DNA from: an uncultured Clostridium sp.
GTDB lineage: Bacteria > Bacillota > Clostridia > TANB77 > CAG-508
Assembly: GCA_946495905.1 (NCBI GenBank)
Contig: CAMMEP010000021.1
Location: 1-21,133, forward strand
Direction of reading: 5' to 3'
Length of the DNA: 21,133 nt
The notes under the pieces were generated by a model. The model did not search any database. It was not told where the DNA came from and worked only from the letters and a program-made list of their open reading frames with translations. The translations under genes were made by a program, and so were the position numbers. Shown one piece after another: positions 1-7,847 of the stretch (its first letter is position 1; each line of letters starts with the position of its first letter).

Positions 1-2
1 AT

Positions 3-458
3 AAATTATTAGAACATGATAAAAAATTTGATGAAGTTTTTAATCAATTACAATTTGAAGAAAACATCAAACAGAGAATATTTTTTGATGGTCAAATCTA
101 TGATGCATATAGTATTATTATTGATATTATAAAAAAAGCAAGTAATAAAATACTAATTATAGACAATTATATTGATGACAGTGTCTTAAAAATGCTCACT
201 AAAAAGAAGAATAATGTAGAAGTAGTTATTTTAACATCTAATAAAAGTAATATTCAAAGTATAGATATTCAAAAATTTAATAAAGAATATCCTATTCTAA
301 AAATTGCTAAAACAAATAAATTTCACGATAGATTTATTGTTTTAGATAATCAAGAAATGTATCATTTAGGAGCTTCTATAAAGGATGTGGGCAAAAAATG
401 TTTTGGAATTAATAAAATAGAAGATAAAGAGATTATAAGAAAAATAGTTAATTTGTAA
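3..458 (+). CDS. C-terminal part of an ORF6N/RhuM-like phage-type protein (5' truncated by window edge)
   Basis: The open frame enters at the left edge with no stop and gives 151 residues before the TAA, so the N-terminus lies outside the window. The visible part begins with a charged helix (KLLEHDKKFDEVFNQLQFEE), followed by an alpha/beta domain with the landmarks FFDGQIYDAYSIIIDI, IDNYIDDSVL, TNKFHDRFIVLD and HLGASIKDVGKK. From memory, this matches the C-terminal domain of ORF6N-domain proteins, which occur in prophages and defence or accessory loci. HDRF within this fold resembles a degenerate phospholipase-D-like HxK site. The expected DNA-binding ORF6N domain would be upstream and cannot be seen. 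An internal ATG at 192 exists but would remove half of the conserved domain, so I treat the frame as one truncated gene. Family assignment is moderately sure; biochemical function is unknown. Confidence 0.7.
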   Translation, partial: KLLEHDKKFDEVFNQLQFEENIKQRIFFDGQIYDAYSIIIDIIKKASNKILIIDNYIDDSVLKMLTKKKNNVEVVILTSNKSNIQSIDIQKFNKEYPILKIAKTNKFHDRFIVLDNQEMYHLGASIKDVGKKCFGINKIEDKEIIRKIVNL

Positions 459-698
459 ATACAATTTTGGTAAATTAATAAAATTATTACATTAATATGG
501 CATAAATATATAGAGTGTTACTTAGAAAACTTTCGAAGCTCTAAGTCGTTCAAATAGCATAGAGTCTAATTAAAGATTCTAGGTATTTATATATCAAAAA
601 ATAATAATTAATATGTTGAAAATAAAATATAAGTATGTAATAATATAAGAGAAATAAATAGAAGAAATATATAATAAAACATAAGAGGAGAATATTTA
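459..698. other. 240-bp AT-rich intergenic leader with weak hairpins
   Basis: No gene is visible here. Two small stem-loops can be drawn. CTTAG (521-525) pairs with CTAAG (541-545) around a short inner CTT-TCG-AAG hairpin. AGAGTCT (561-567) pairs with AGATTCT (574-580) with one G-U pair. A possible promoter for the next operon is TTGAAA at 616-621 with TAATAA at 638-643 (16-nt spacer) or TAATAT at 641-646 (19-nt spacer); both are imperfect. I cannot assign the hairpins to a known riboswitch or leader class. Confidence 0.3.
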
Positions 699-1988
699 AT
701 GCAAGAAGAATTAAATGATATTGTTGAAGAAGTATGTGTAAAATTTGGATATGATAGCAATGATAGAGAAAATAATGATAGCTTAAAAACGGTGCTATTA
801 AGAGTTGTTACAGTGATGCTTAAAGATTCAAATCAAGAAGATAGAAATCTGTTTTATCAAATGTTAAGACATACGCCAATTGTTGTAACTGAAAATCTTA
901 CAAGGGAAGGCTATGAAAAGCTTAAAGAACAATATATTGGAAATATTAATCCACACATAATAGAAGAAGATACGAGTTTGGGAGAATATGGAAAGGAAAT
1001 TGGTGCAGGTGCGTATGTTTCAGAACCTATAATAGATGAGAACTTGCAAGTTAAAGGTAAAAAATCTTTTATATATATGCAAAAAGTTGATGGCGATAAA
1101 AAAGAGTTCTTTGGAACGGATATTAATGTGGCACATTTAATTCATGAGCTTGGACACGCTTGGCATGCTGAAAAAGATGAATTTGTAATGCAGGAAGATA
1201 GAACTTTAAGAGAAAGAGTAGGAACTGCAGAGTTTATTTATTCTTTTTATAAAGGGAAAGATGGTAGATATATTCAAAGATGTGACAAGACTACTGGATT
1301 GATGATAGAAGAAGGAATGAATACTATCGAAGAAGAACAAGCAATGGCTGATTATATGAATATATCATTAGAAGAGATGCAAGAAAAATATAGGTCAGTA
1401 TTAATTCCAAGTAATTATCAAGGGTATATATCTAGTTTTATGCAATATACACTAAATGAATTAAATAAAGAAGATTTTGAAGATTGGAGATTGCATGGAA
1501 GCTCAGAAAGTAAGGCAAAAATTGAAAATTTGATGATAAGAACACAGTATTGGGCGGATAGAGAGAAAGATATTTTACCTTCTAGTAATAGCCCGAGAAA
1601 TTATGGTAAAAAAAGACAGATTATATCTAGGATGCCAAACGAAAATGTACAGGATTTCTTTAGGCAATATGAAGATATATATTTCCCGGATATATCTCAA
1701 ATGTCTCCACTTGATAAAATTGAAAATGTATTGGAACAGTCCTTTAATATGAATATGATAAAATATAGTATGGACATCGAAAATTACAAAGATCTTATAG
1801 ATTGTTTAGGGTATGAGGGATATTCACTAATTAATCAGTCATCTGAAATAAAAAAGAAAGATGAGTTACTTAATGCTATAGGAGATGTAAGATTATCGGA
1901 GGTAAACAGTATAACCGAAGAAACTAGAAGTATGGCTTTAACATCTCGAGATAGAGAAACCGAAGAAAAGGAAGGAAAAAGCAGATAA
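699..1988 (+). CDS. HELGH-type zinc metallopeptidase-like protein, family unknown
   Basis: This 429-residue protein carries a clear zincin signature, HLIHELGHAWHAE: the metal-binding histidines would be H149 and H153 and the catalytic base E150. About 50 residues later GLMIEEGMNTIEEE (E204/E205) is a good candidate for the third, glutamate ligand of a gluzincin. No signal peptide or membrane segment is seen, so it is probably cytoplasmic. The regions around the core are rich in Asp, Glu, Lys and Asn, and the tail (RDRETEEKEGKSR) looks disordered. The start is supported by AGAGGAG about 8 nt upstream. Its stop codon overlaps the start of the next gene by one base, so the two are probably translationally coupled. 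Substrate and pathway are unknown. Peptidase activity is inferred from the motif alone. Confidence 0.6.
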   Translation: MQEELNDIVEEVCVKFGYDSNDRENNDSLKTVLLRVVTVMLKDSNQEDRNLFYQMLRHTPIVVTENLTREGYEKLKEQYIGNINPHIIEEDTSLGEYGKEIGAGAYVSEPIIDENLQVKGKKSFIYMQKVDGDKKEFFGTDINVAHLIHELGHAWHAEKDEFVMQEDRTLRERVGTAEFIYSFYKGKDGRYIQRCDKTTGLMIEEGMNTIEEEQAMADYMNISLEEMQEKYRSVLIPSNYQGYISSFMQYTLNELNKEDFEDWRLHGSSESKAKIENLMIRTQYWADREKDILPSSNSPRNYGKKRQIISRMPNENVQDFFRQYEDIYFPDISQMSPLDKIENVLEQSFNMNMIKYSMDIENYKDLIDCLGYEGYSLINQSSEIKKKDELLNAIGDVRLSEVNSITEETRSMALTSRDRETEEKEGKSR

Positions 1989-2443
1989 TGAATAGTAGTG
2001 CAGGAATGAACGAATATAGAATAGCTACAACAGAAGTTTTATGTATATTAGAATATTTACCAAAAGAAATGAAAGAAAATATTCCAGCTAATTTTTTGAA
2101 ATTCTTAAATGAACAATCATTGCCAGATTATAAACCTAATTTTGATTATTCTCAAGGGTTGGATAATATAAAACTAAGAAATAAGACAAAAGCATTGCTT
2201 GCAATGATTTATAGAAATTATATTTGTACAGAAAAAGAAAGAGCGGAATATGATGAAATTTTAGACAAAAATGAAAAAGTATATCAGAACGAATTAAAAG
2301 AAAAATATAATTCAGATAATTTATTTAAAAAAGAAAGGAATAAAAATAATTTCACAAGTGATGAAGTACAGCTTGTGGAATATAAAGAATCTTTTTTTAC
2401 TAAGATTTTTAATATGATTAAAAAAATATTTCATAGGGAATAA
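1988..2443 (+). CDS. Small helical partner protein of the metallopeptidase, unknown function
   Basis: This 151-residue protein starts inside the stop codon of the metallopeptidase (TAATG arrangement). There is no separate strong ribosome binding site, so it is probably made by translational re-initiation. Features seen are an N-terminal helical region (EYRIATTEVLCILEYLPKEM), a proline-containing middle, a helix with LLAMIYRNYICTEKERAEY, a long charged stretch, and a C-terminal basic amphipathic or hydrophobic end (VEYKESFFTKIFNMIKKIFHRE). That tail could touch the membrane or a partner. I recall similar short proteins in gut Clostridia but no assigned function. The coupling suggests it works with, regulates or is cleaved by the neighbouring metallopeptidase; that is inference. 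Confidence 0.6.
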   Translation: MNSSAGMNEYRIATTEVLCILEYLPKEMKENIPANFLKFLNEQSLPDYKPNFDYSQGLDNIKLRNKTKALLAMIYRNYICTEKERAEYDEILDKNEKVYQNELKEKYNSDNLFKKERNKNNFTSDEVQLVEYKESFFTKIFNMIKKIFHRE

Positions 2444-2444
2444 A

Positions 2445-2560
2445 TAAAAAGAACCAGCCTTTATAAAGGCTGGTTTGTCCTTGAGTCTTCTCTCAAGGAC
2501 TTTTCTCATATCGAAATAACAAAATATGAGTAACACTCTTAGGTCTTGCTCCTAACAGAT
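2445..2560 (-). ncRNA. Candidate small RNA on the minus strand with four consecutive hairpins
   Basis: Reading the minus strand, a consensus promoter (TTGACA, 17 nt, TATAAT at 2595-2567) predicts a start near 2560 (A). The ~115-nt transcript would contain four stems. UUAGG pairs with CCUAA (2555-2551 with 2543-2539). CUCAUAU pairs with AUAUGAG (2530-2524 with 2511-2505). GUCCUUGAG pairs with CUCAAGGAC (2500-2492 with 2485-2477). The last is a 10-bp GC-rich stem (2475-2466 with 2461-2452) followed by UUCUUUUUAUUU, a strong terminator in this direction. No open reading frame of note lies inside. It is too short for 6S or the usual clostridial SRP RNA, and I recognise no known family. Existence is inferred from promoter, structure and terminator. 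Confidence 0.6.
2477..2507 (+). terminator. Rho-independent terminator of the metallopeptidase operon
   Basis: A perfect 9-bp stem, GTCCTTGAG (2477-2485) with CTCAAGGAC (2492-2500) and a 6-nt loop, is followed by TTTTCTC. It lies 33 nt after the last stop codon and reads as a + strand terminator. The hairpin just before it (2452-2475) may add to termination. Confidence 0.65.
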
Positions 2561-2566
2561 ACTCAC

Positions 2567-2595
2567 ATTATACATACTTTTAAAGTTTTTGTCAA
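2567..2595 (-). promoter_or_regulatory. Consensus sigma-A promoter for the minus-strand small RNA
   Basis: On the minus strand TTGACA (2595-2590) and TATAAT (2572-2567) are separated by exactly 17 nt, a full match to the consensus. It points away from ftsY and toward the hairpin array, and no protein gene follows in that direction. Confidence 0.75.
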
Positions 2596-2700
2596 TATAA
2601 TTTCATATAGATTATTCCACTATTTGTCATTAACTTTCACAAAATCAACATGTCTTCTTAGGGCGCATTTCTTAAGAATTACAAGAGGAAAAAATAAACA

Positions 2701-2729
2701 TTGACATAAATTGCCAAACATAATATAAT
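2701..2729 (+). promoter_or_regulatory. Consensus sigma-A promoter for ftsY
   Basis: TTGACA (2701-2706), a 17-nt spacer and TATAAT (2724-2729) match the consensus fully. The predicted start near 2736 gives ftsY a leader of about 136 nt, which is A-rich and has only weak pairing (AACAT/ATGTT just after the start). Confidence 0.8.
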
Positions 2730-2871
2730 ATAACATGTAAAATGTTAGGAAAAAACGGATTAAAAACAGTATAGAAATCAAGGAAAAAACTAGCTTGAAA
2801 AAATAAAAATCAAGAAAAATAAGCAATTTAAGACTAACACAATAAAATAAGAAAAGAAAGGAAAATAAACA

Positions 2872-3777
2872 ATGGGATTTTTTGATAAATTAAAACAAGG
2901 ACTAAGCAAAACCAAAAATTCATTTGAAGAAAAAATGAATACTGTGTTTAGTGCCTTTCGAAAAGTAGATGAAGATTTACTAGAAGAATTAGAAGAAGTA
3001 CTAATTATGTCTGATGTAGGAGTAGAAACATCTACCAAAATAATTAGTAATTTAAGGGATAGAATAAAAAAAGAAAAAATAGAAGATGCAGAAGAAGTGA
3101 AAGAGGCTTTAAGAAAAGAAATACAAGAAATATTAGATTCCGTAGATAATAGCTTACATTTGGAAACAAAACCATCTGTCATCTTGGTAGTAGGAGTTAA
3201 TGGCGTAGGAAAAACTACTTCTATTGGGAAAATGGCGAATCGCTTAAGACAAGATGGCAAAAAAGTGGTAGTAGCAGCAGCGGATACTTTTAGAGCAGCA
3301 GCAGTAGAACAATTAGAAATTTGGGCTAATAGAGCAGGATGCGATATTGTGAAAAGAGAAGAAGGTGTAGATCCAGCTTCTGTTGTATTTGATGCAATAA
3401 AAGTTGCAAAAGAAAAAGAGGCAGATGTATTAATTTGTGATACTGCGGGAAGACTTCATAATAAGAAATATTTAATGGACGAGCTTATCAAAATAAAGAA
3501 AGTAATTGATAAAGAATTACCAGATGCTTCTAAAGAAGTACTAATGGTACTAGATGCGACAACAGGACAAAATGCAATAAGTCAAGTAAAGGCATTTAAA
3601 GAAACAGTAGATATCACTGGTCTAATCTTAACAAAACTAGATGGTACAGCAAAAGGCGGAGTAGTAATTGGAATCGTAAATGAAAACAAAATGCCAGTTA
3701 AATTTATTGGAATTGGCGAAAAAATAGATGATATGGAAATATTCAATAGTGGGGATTTTGTAAAGGCGTTAATATAG
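2872..3777 (+). CDS. ftsY: Signal recognition particle receptor FtsY
   Basis: FtsY is the SRP receptor GTPase. It docks the Ffh/4.5S-type particle at the membrane so that nascent membrane proteins reach the SecYEG channel. The 301-residue protein is an N-domain helical bundle (residues ~1-95) followed by the SRP GTPase G domain. Seen motifs are GVNGVGKTT (108-116), DTFRAAA (138-144), DTAGR (190-194) and TKLDGTAKGG (254-263), ending in the typical FIGIGEKIDDMEIFN. There is no long acidic A domain, as is usual in Firmicutes. The start is backed by AAAGGA about 9 nt upstream. It has its own promoter. The next gene follows after 73 nt with no terminator, so co-transcription is likely. ffh is not in the window. 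Confidence 0.97.
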   Translation: MGFFDKLKQGLSKTKNSFEEKMNTVFSAFRKVDEDLLEELEEVLIMSDVGVETSTKIISNLRDRIKKEKIEDAEEVKEALRKEIQEILDSVDNSLHLETKPSVILVVGVNGVGKTTSIGKMANRLRQDGKKVVVAAADTFRAAAVEQLEIWANRAGCDIVKREEGVDPASVVFDAIKVAKEKEADVLICDTAGRLHNKKYLMDELIKIKKVIDKELPDASKEVLMVLDATTGQNAISQVKAFKETVDITGLILTKLDGTAKGGVVIGIVNENKMPVKFIGIGEKIDDMEIFNSGDFVKALI

Positions 3778-3850
3778 AAGTAGCATTCTATATTGCAAAT
3801 ATGTCAGATAAAAAAATAACCTTGTTATATCGTAAAAATAGGAGGATATT

Positions 3851-6742
3851 ATGAGTGAAGAAAAAATAACCACCAAAGAAGAAAAAACAGGGATGATAGA
3901 AAACCAGAAAAATAGTAAGGAACAAAATCAAACCAAGGAACACACAGATAAAATGAAAAAAAGTAAAAGAAGAATGTATATTGTATTATTATTTATCCTA
4001 TTAGTAGCAATCGTGGGATATGTTATTTATCGAGGCGAATATCTAGAAATACTAGAAATTGGAGAGGAATATATTAGTATATTCTGGCAAAATGTAAATT
4101 ATACAGCAATTGCATTTGGCATTAATTTTGTTCTACTATTTTTCATTATTTATATGAACAATAATAGGATAAAAAAAGCATTAAGGCCGTTTTTCGAAGC
4201 AGAGAAAAAAGACACGCCTAAACTTCCTAATAAATCAATATCATTTATTATATCTATTATAGTTAGTGCTATTACAACAGAATTGATATTGAATCAATAC
4301 ATGTTATTTGCAAATAGCACCGAATTCGGAAAAGTGGATCCTATTTTTGGATTAGATATTGGTTACTTTATGTTCCAAAAGCTATTTATTGAAACAATAT
4401 TGTTATATGCTATTTTCATTATAATAGGACTAACAATTTATACTGTTATTTATTATATTGCCGTCTTTAACTTATGCTTTGATGGAGTAGACAGGGAAAC
4501 ATTAAAGAAAAGTAAATTACTAAAGCAATTATTTACAAATTTAAAATTGCTATCTATTATCCTTGCTTTATTTGTATTTGTAAAAATACAAGATATAGGA
4601 TTTGACCGATTCTTAAACTTACAGGAAGATACTACTTATTATATTTATGGAGCGGGAGTGACCGATGTTACCATAAAATTATGGGGCTATACCATAGCAC
4701 CAATCCTTATTATTTTATCGGTATTTATGGCAATAAGAAACTTTAATAAAGGAAAAACAAAAAATGTTATTGCATGGATATTAGTAGTACCAGCGTATAT
4801 TATTATCCTTTTAATTGTGATGGCTGTTTTCCAACTTATTTTTGTTACTCCAAACGAACTAGACAAAGAAAAAGAAAATATACAAAACAATATAAGCTAT
4901 ACCAAGGAAGCTTATGGAATAAATACAGAGGTATTTACTATTGAAAATGGTGGAGAAACCATTACGCAAGAAACAATAAATACTTTAGATGATACGATAA
5001 ATAACATTGTAATTGTAGATGAAGATACGGTGTTAAAAGATTTAAATACGATACAAACAGAAAAAGGATATTATACTTATGATGTTGCTAAAATAGCAAG
5101 TTACAGAGTAAATGGAAAACAACAATTAGTGTATATTTCTCCAAGAGAAATATCTACTACAAATGGAACCTATAATAATCAAACTTATGAATATACACAT
5201 GGAAATGGTATTATTATTACTTCAGCTACTGAAACGGATGCGAATGGAAACTTGAAGAAAATACAAAAAGATTTTGCTTCTTCAGATGAGGATGTAGTTG
5301 CTATTACAGAACCTAGAATTTATTTTGGACTACAAACAAATAATAATATTGTTACAAATAGTAATAACAGAAAAGAATTTGATTATCCAACTTCAAGCAC
5401 TACAAACGCAGAGAATGTATATGATGGGGAGGCTGGCTTAAGCTTAAACTTTATTGATAGACTTATATTAGGTATAAAAGAAGGAGACTTGAATTTAGCC
5501 CTTTCTGCTAATATAAATGAAGATAGTAAAATACTAATTAATAGAAACATCATAGAAAGAGCAAAAACATTGATGCCATATCTATTATATGATGAGAACC
5601 CTTATATGGTAGTAGATGATGAGGGAAATTTAATGTGGGTATTAGATGCATACACAACATCAAATAATTATCCATATTCACAAAGAACGACTGTACAACT
5701 AGATACTTTAACGAAACTAGAATTAAATTATATTAGAAATTCTGTAAAAGTATTGATTAATGCATATGATGGAACCATTAAATTTTATATAACAGATCAA
5801 TCAGATCCAATCGCTAGTGCATACTCAAAAATCTATCCAGATTTATTTACAGACGAGCCAATAGCAAGTGATATTAGCAGCCAATTTATCTATCCAGAAT
5901 TCTTATACAATATCCAAGCAGAAATTATGCAAAGATATCATGATATACAACCAGATGTGTTGTATAGAGGAAATGATGTATGGGATATTGCCACCCACAA
6001 TACTGGACTAACAACGACAAAAACAGGAGTGGATATTGAAGCCTATTATACTATGGTAAAAACCGTAGATTCTGAAGAAAGCAAACTTGGCTTAGTATTA
6101 CCATTTACACCTTATGGAAAGCAGAATATAACTTCTTATGTGGTAGGAACTTACGAAGATGGTGTACCAAAACTTACCATTTATAAATTTGCATCTGATA
6201 GTAATATTTTAGGTCCAATGCAATTGGATACACAAATTGAACAAGATGAAGAAATTTCTAGCGAATTAGAAGCTCTTAATGTGACAGGAACAAGAATAAC
6301 GAAAAACATGGTAATTGTTCCATTAGACAATACACTTTTATATGTAGAACCGATTTATCAGCAATATATTAATGAAGATGATTCAGTTCCTACATTAAAG
6401 AAAGTAATTGTAGCTTCTGGAAACAAACTTGCTATTGGCGACAATATAACCGAAGCACTTAAAAACCTAGTATCTCAATATGCGGTAGATATCGAAGTAG
6501 AAAACACAGATAGTATAGAAGACTTAGTTGAAGCTATTATAAAAGCAAATGGCAATTTGAAAGAATCTACTGGAAACATGGATTTTGAAATGATAGGAAA
6601 AGATATACAAAGTTTACAAGATTTAATTGACCAATTAGAAGTAGTTTATGAAGAACAACAAGAAGAAAATAACGTTATTAGTAACGAAATAATAGACAGT
6701 AATGAAGTTACAAATGAACTTGTAAATGAGGTCGTGGAATAA
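3851..6742 (+). CDS. UPF0182-family large integral membrane protein
   Basis: The 963-residue protein has a Lys/Glu/Gln-rich cytoplasmic N-terminus (~1-40), then seven predicted membrane segments (roughly 42-61, 84-103, 129-153, 180-206, 228-248, 277-296, 307-332). A large, probably extracytoplasmic region of more than 600 residues follows. The C-terminal half carries stretches typical of UPF0182 (COG1615): FIYPEFLYNIQAEIMQRYHD, QPDVLYRGNDVW, SYVVGTYEDG and ILGPMQLDTQIEQDEEIS. Length agrees with the family. The extreme C-terminus is acidic and Asn/Glu-rich, possibly disordered. Molecular function of the family is unknown; an envelope role is likely. AGGAGG lies 7 nt before the ATG. It follows ftsY without a terminator and ends 39 nt before a palindromic repeat. 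Confidence 0.93.
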   Translation: MSEEKITTKEEKTGMIENQKNSKEQNQTKEHTDKMKKSKRRMYIVLLFILLVAIVGYVIYRGEYLEILEIGEEYISIFWQNVNYTAIAFGINFVLLFFIIYMNNNRIKKALRPFFEAEKKDTPKLPNKSISFIISIIVSAITTELILNQYMLFANSTEFGKVDPIFGLDIGYFMFQKLFIETILLYAIFIIIGLTIYTVIYYIAVFNLCFDGVDRETLKKSKLLKQLFTNLKLLSIILALFVFVKIQDIGFDRFLNLQEDTTYYIYGAGVTDVTIKLWGYTIAPILIILSVFMAIRNFNKGKTKNVIAWILVVPAYIIILLIVMAVFQLIFVTPNELDKEKENIQNNISYTKEAYGINTEVFTIENGGETITQETINTLDDTINNIVIVDEDTVLKDLNTIQTEKGYYTYDVAKIASYRVNGKQQLVYISPREISTTNGTYNNQTYEYTHGNGIIITSATETDANGNLKKIQKDFASSDEDVVAITEPRIYFGLQTNNNIVTNSNNRKEFDYPTSSTTNAENVYDGEAGLSLNFIDRLILGIKEGDLNLALSANINEDSKILINRNIIERAKTLMPYLLYDENPYMVVDDEGNLMWVLDAYTTSNNYPYSQRTTVQLDTLTKLELNYIRNSVKVLINAYDGTIKFYITDQSDPIASAYSKIYPDLFTDEPIASDISSQFIYPEFLYNIQAEIMQRYHDIQPDVLYRGNDVWDIATHNTGLTTTKTGVDIEAYYTMVKTVDSEESKLGLVLPFTPYGKQNITSYVVGTYEDGVPKLTIYKFASDSNILGPMQLDTQIEQDEEISSELEALNVTGTRITKNMVIVPLDNTLLYVEPIYQQYINEDDSVPTLKKVIVASGNKLAIGDNITEALKNLVSQYAVDIEVENTDSIEDLVEAIIKANGNLKESTGNMDFEMIGKDIQSLQDLIDQLEVVYEEQQEENNVISNEIIDSNEVTNELVNEVVE

Positions 6743-6781
6743 ATAGAAAATAATTACAATTTACAGCTTGTTCTAAAATAC

Positions 6782-6931
6782 TGAATCAATGTATGTTTTT
6801 AATTTTATGTTTCCGGCCCCCAACATCGCACAAAGTGTAATTAACTCACTAACGTTCGTTAAACACTTTGTAAGCTTGTCGGTCCCCACCTTAAGCACTC
6901 CAACATAAAATTAAAAACATACATTGATTCA
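6782..6931 (+). repeat. Long palindromic element, copy 1
   Basis: Perfect 30-bp outer arms (6782-6811 with 6902-6931) enclose an asymmetric centre. An inner stem ACAAAGTGT (6830-6838) pairs with ACACTTTGT (6863-6871) and can extend through TTAAC/GTTAA. Two similar C-rich motifs, CCGGCCCCCAAC (6813-6824) and TCGGTCCCCACC (6879-6890), flank that stem as direct repeats. It begins 39 nt after the stop codon. No T-run follows, so a simple terminator is unlikely. Copies 2 and 3 are at 8797 and 11993 in the same orientation. Confidence 0.9.
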
Positions 6932-6988
6932 ACTAAAAAAATAGCCGTAAATAGTAATAAAATAAAAAAGAAAGGAACGTGAGATAAT

Positions 6989-7822
6989 ATGAAAATTACA
7001 GATGTCACTGCTCTTGAAAAAATAGCAGTACAAGTGAGAAAAGGTATTATAGAGGAAGTATATAGTGCAAAATCTGGACATCCAGGTGGATCACTATCTT
7101 GTGCAGATATTTTAACGGTACTTTATTTTAATCAAATGAATATTGATGAAGAAAAGCCAAATGACCCTAACAGAGATAGACTAGTTCTTTCCAAAGGACA
7201 TGCTTCTCCTGCATTATATAGTGTTCTTGCAGAAAAAGGGTATTTTGACAAAGAAAATTTAAAAACATTTCGAAAAATAGGAAGTAATCTTCAAGGACAT
7301 CCAGATATGAATAAAGTTCCAGGAGTAGACATGACAACAGGTTCCTTAGGACAAGGGCTATCTGCTGCAGTAGGAATGGCAATTGCCTCTAAAATGAATA
7401 AAGCAGGTTGTAAAATTTATTGCCTACTAGGAGATGGAGAAATAGAAGAAGGACAAATTTGGGAAGCAGCGATGGCAGCAAGTAAAAATAAATTGGACAA
7501 TTTATGCGTTATCCTAGATAACAATAATCTACAAATTGATGGAGAAATTGATAAAGTAGGTGGAATGAATAATATGACAGAAAAATTCTTGAGTTTTGGA
7601 TTTAATGTTATAAACATTGATGGACACAACATGCATAGTATTATTGATGCCATTACTACCGCAAAGCAAACAAAAGGAAAGCCATCTATTATCATTGCAA
7701 AAACTATAAAAGGTAAAGGAGTTTCTTTCATGGAGAATAAAGCCGGATGGCATGGAAAAGCTCCAAGTGAAGAGGAATATAATATGGCCATGGAAGAATT
7801 AAATGCAGCAATGTTAAGTTGA
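6989..7822 (+). CDS. Transketolase, N-terminal subunit
   Basis: This 277-residue protein carries the thiamine-diphosphate pyrophosphate-binding half of transketolase, which moves two-carbon ketol units between sugar phosphates in the non-oxidative pentose phosphate pathway. Seen features are SGHPGGSLSCAD (29-40, H31), LSKGHASPALY (H71), TTGSLGQGLSAAVGMA (117-132) and the ThDP/Mg motif GDGEIEEGQ...DNNN (148-180). Length is normal for the split form found in many Firmicutes and archaea. The matching C-terminal subunit starts 25 nt downstream, so the two form a heteromeric enzyme. An AAAGGA sequence lies about 13 nt before the ATG, slightly far. The gene starts 57 nt after palindrome copy 1, and I see no clear promoter between them. 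A 1-deoxyxylulose-5-phosphate synthase-like role is unlikely given the split layout. Confidence 0.95.
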   Translation: MKITDVTALEKIAVQVRKGIIEEVYSAKSGHPGGSLSCADILTVLYFNQMNIDEEKPNDPNRDRLVLSKGHASPALYSVLAEKGYFDKENLKTFRKIGSNLQGHPDMNKVPGVDMTTGSLGQGLSAAVGMAIASKMNKAGCKIYCLLGDGEIEEGQIWEAAMAASKNKLDNLCVILDNNNLQIDGEIDKVGGMNNMTEKFLSFGFNVINIDGHNMHSIIDAITTAKQTKGKPSIIIAKTIKGKGVSFMENKAGWHGKAPSEEEYNMAMEELNAAMLS

Positions 7823-7847
7823 AAAATAAAAAATAGGAGGAAATCAC

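Noticed and set aside
2444..2560. Hairpin array considered as a T-box or other leader of ftsY
   Set aside because: It is upstream of and divergent from the ftsY promoter at 2701-2729, so it cannot be part of the ftsY leader.
2790..3260. Minus-strand open frame of 156 codons opposite ftsY
   Set aside because: It is antisense to a certain gene, is Ser/Phe-rich as expected of a reversed AT-rich coding strand, and has no ribosome site.
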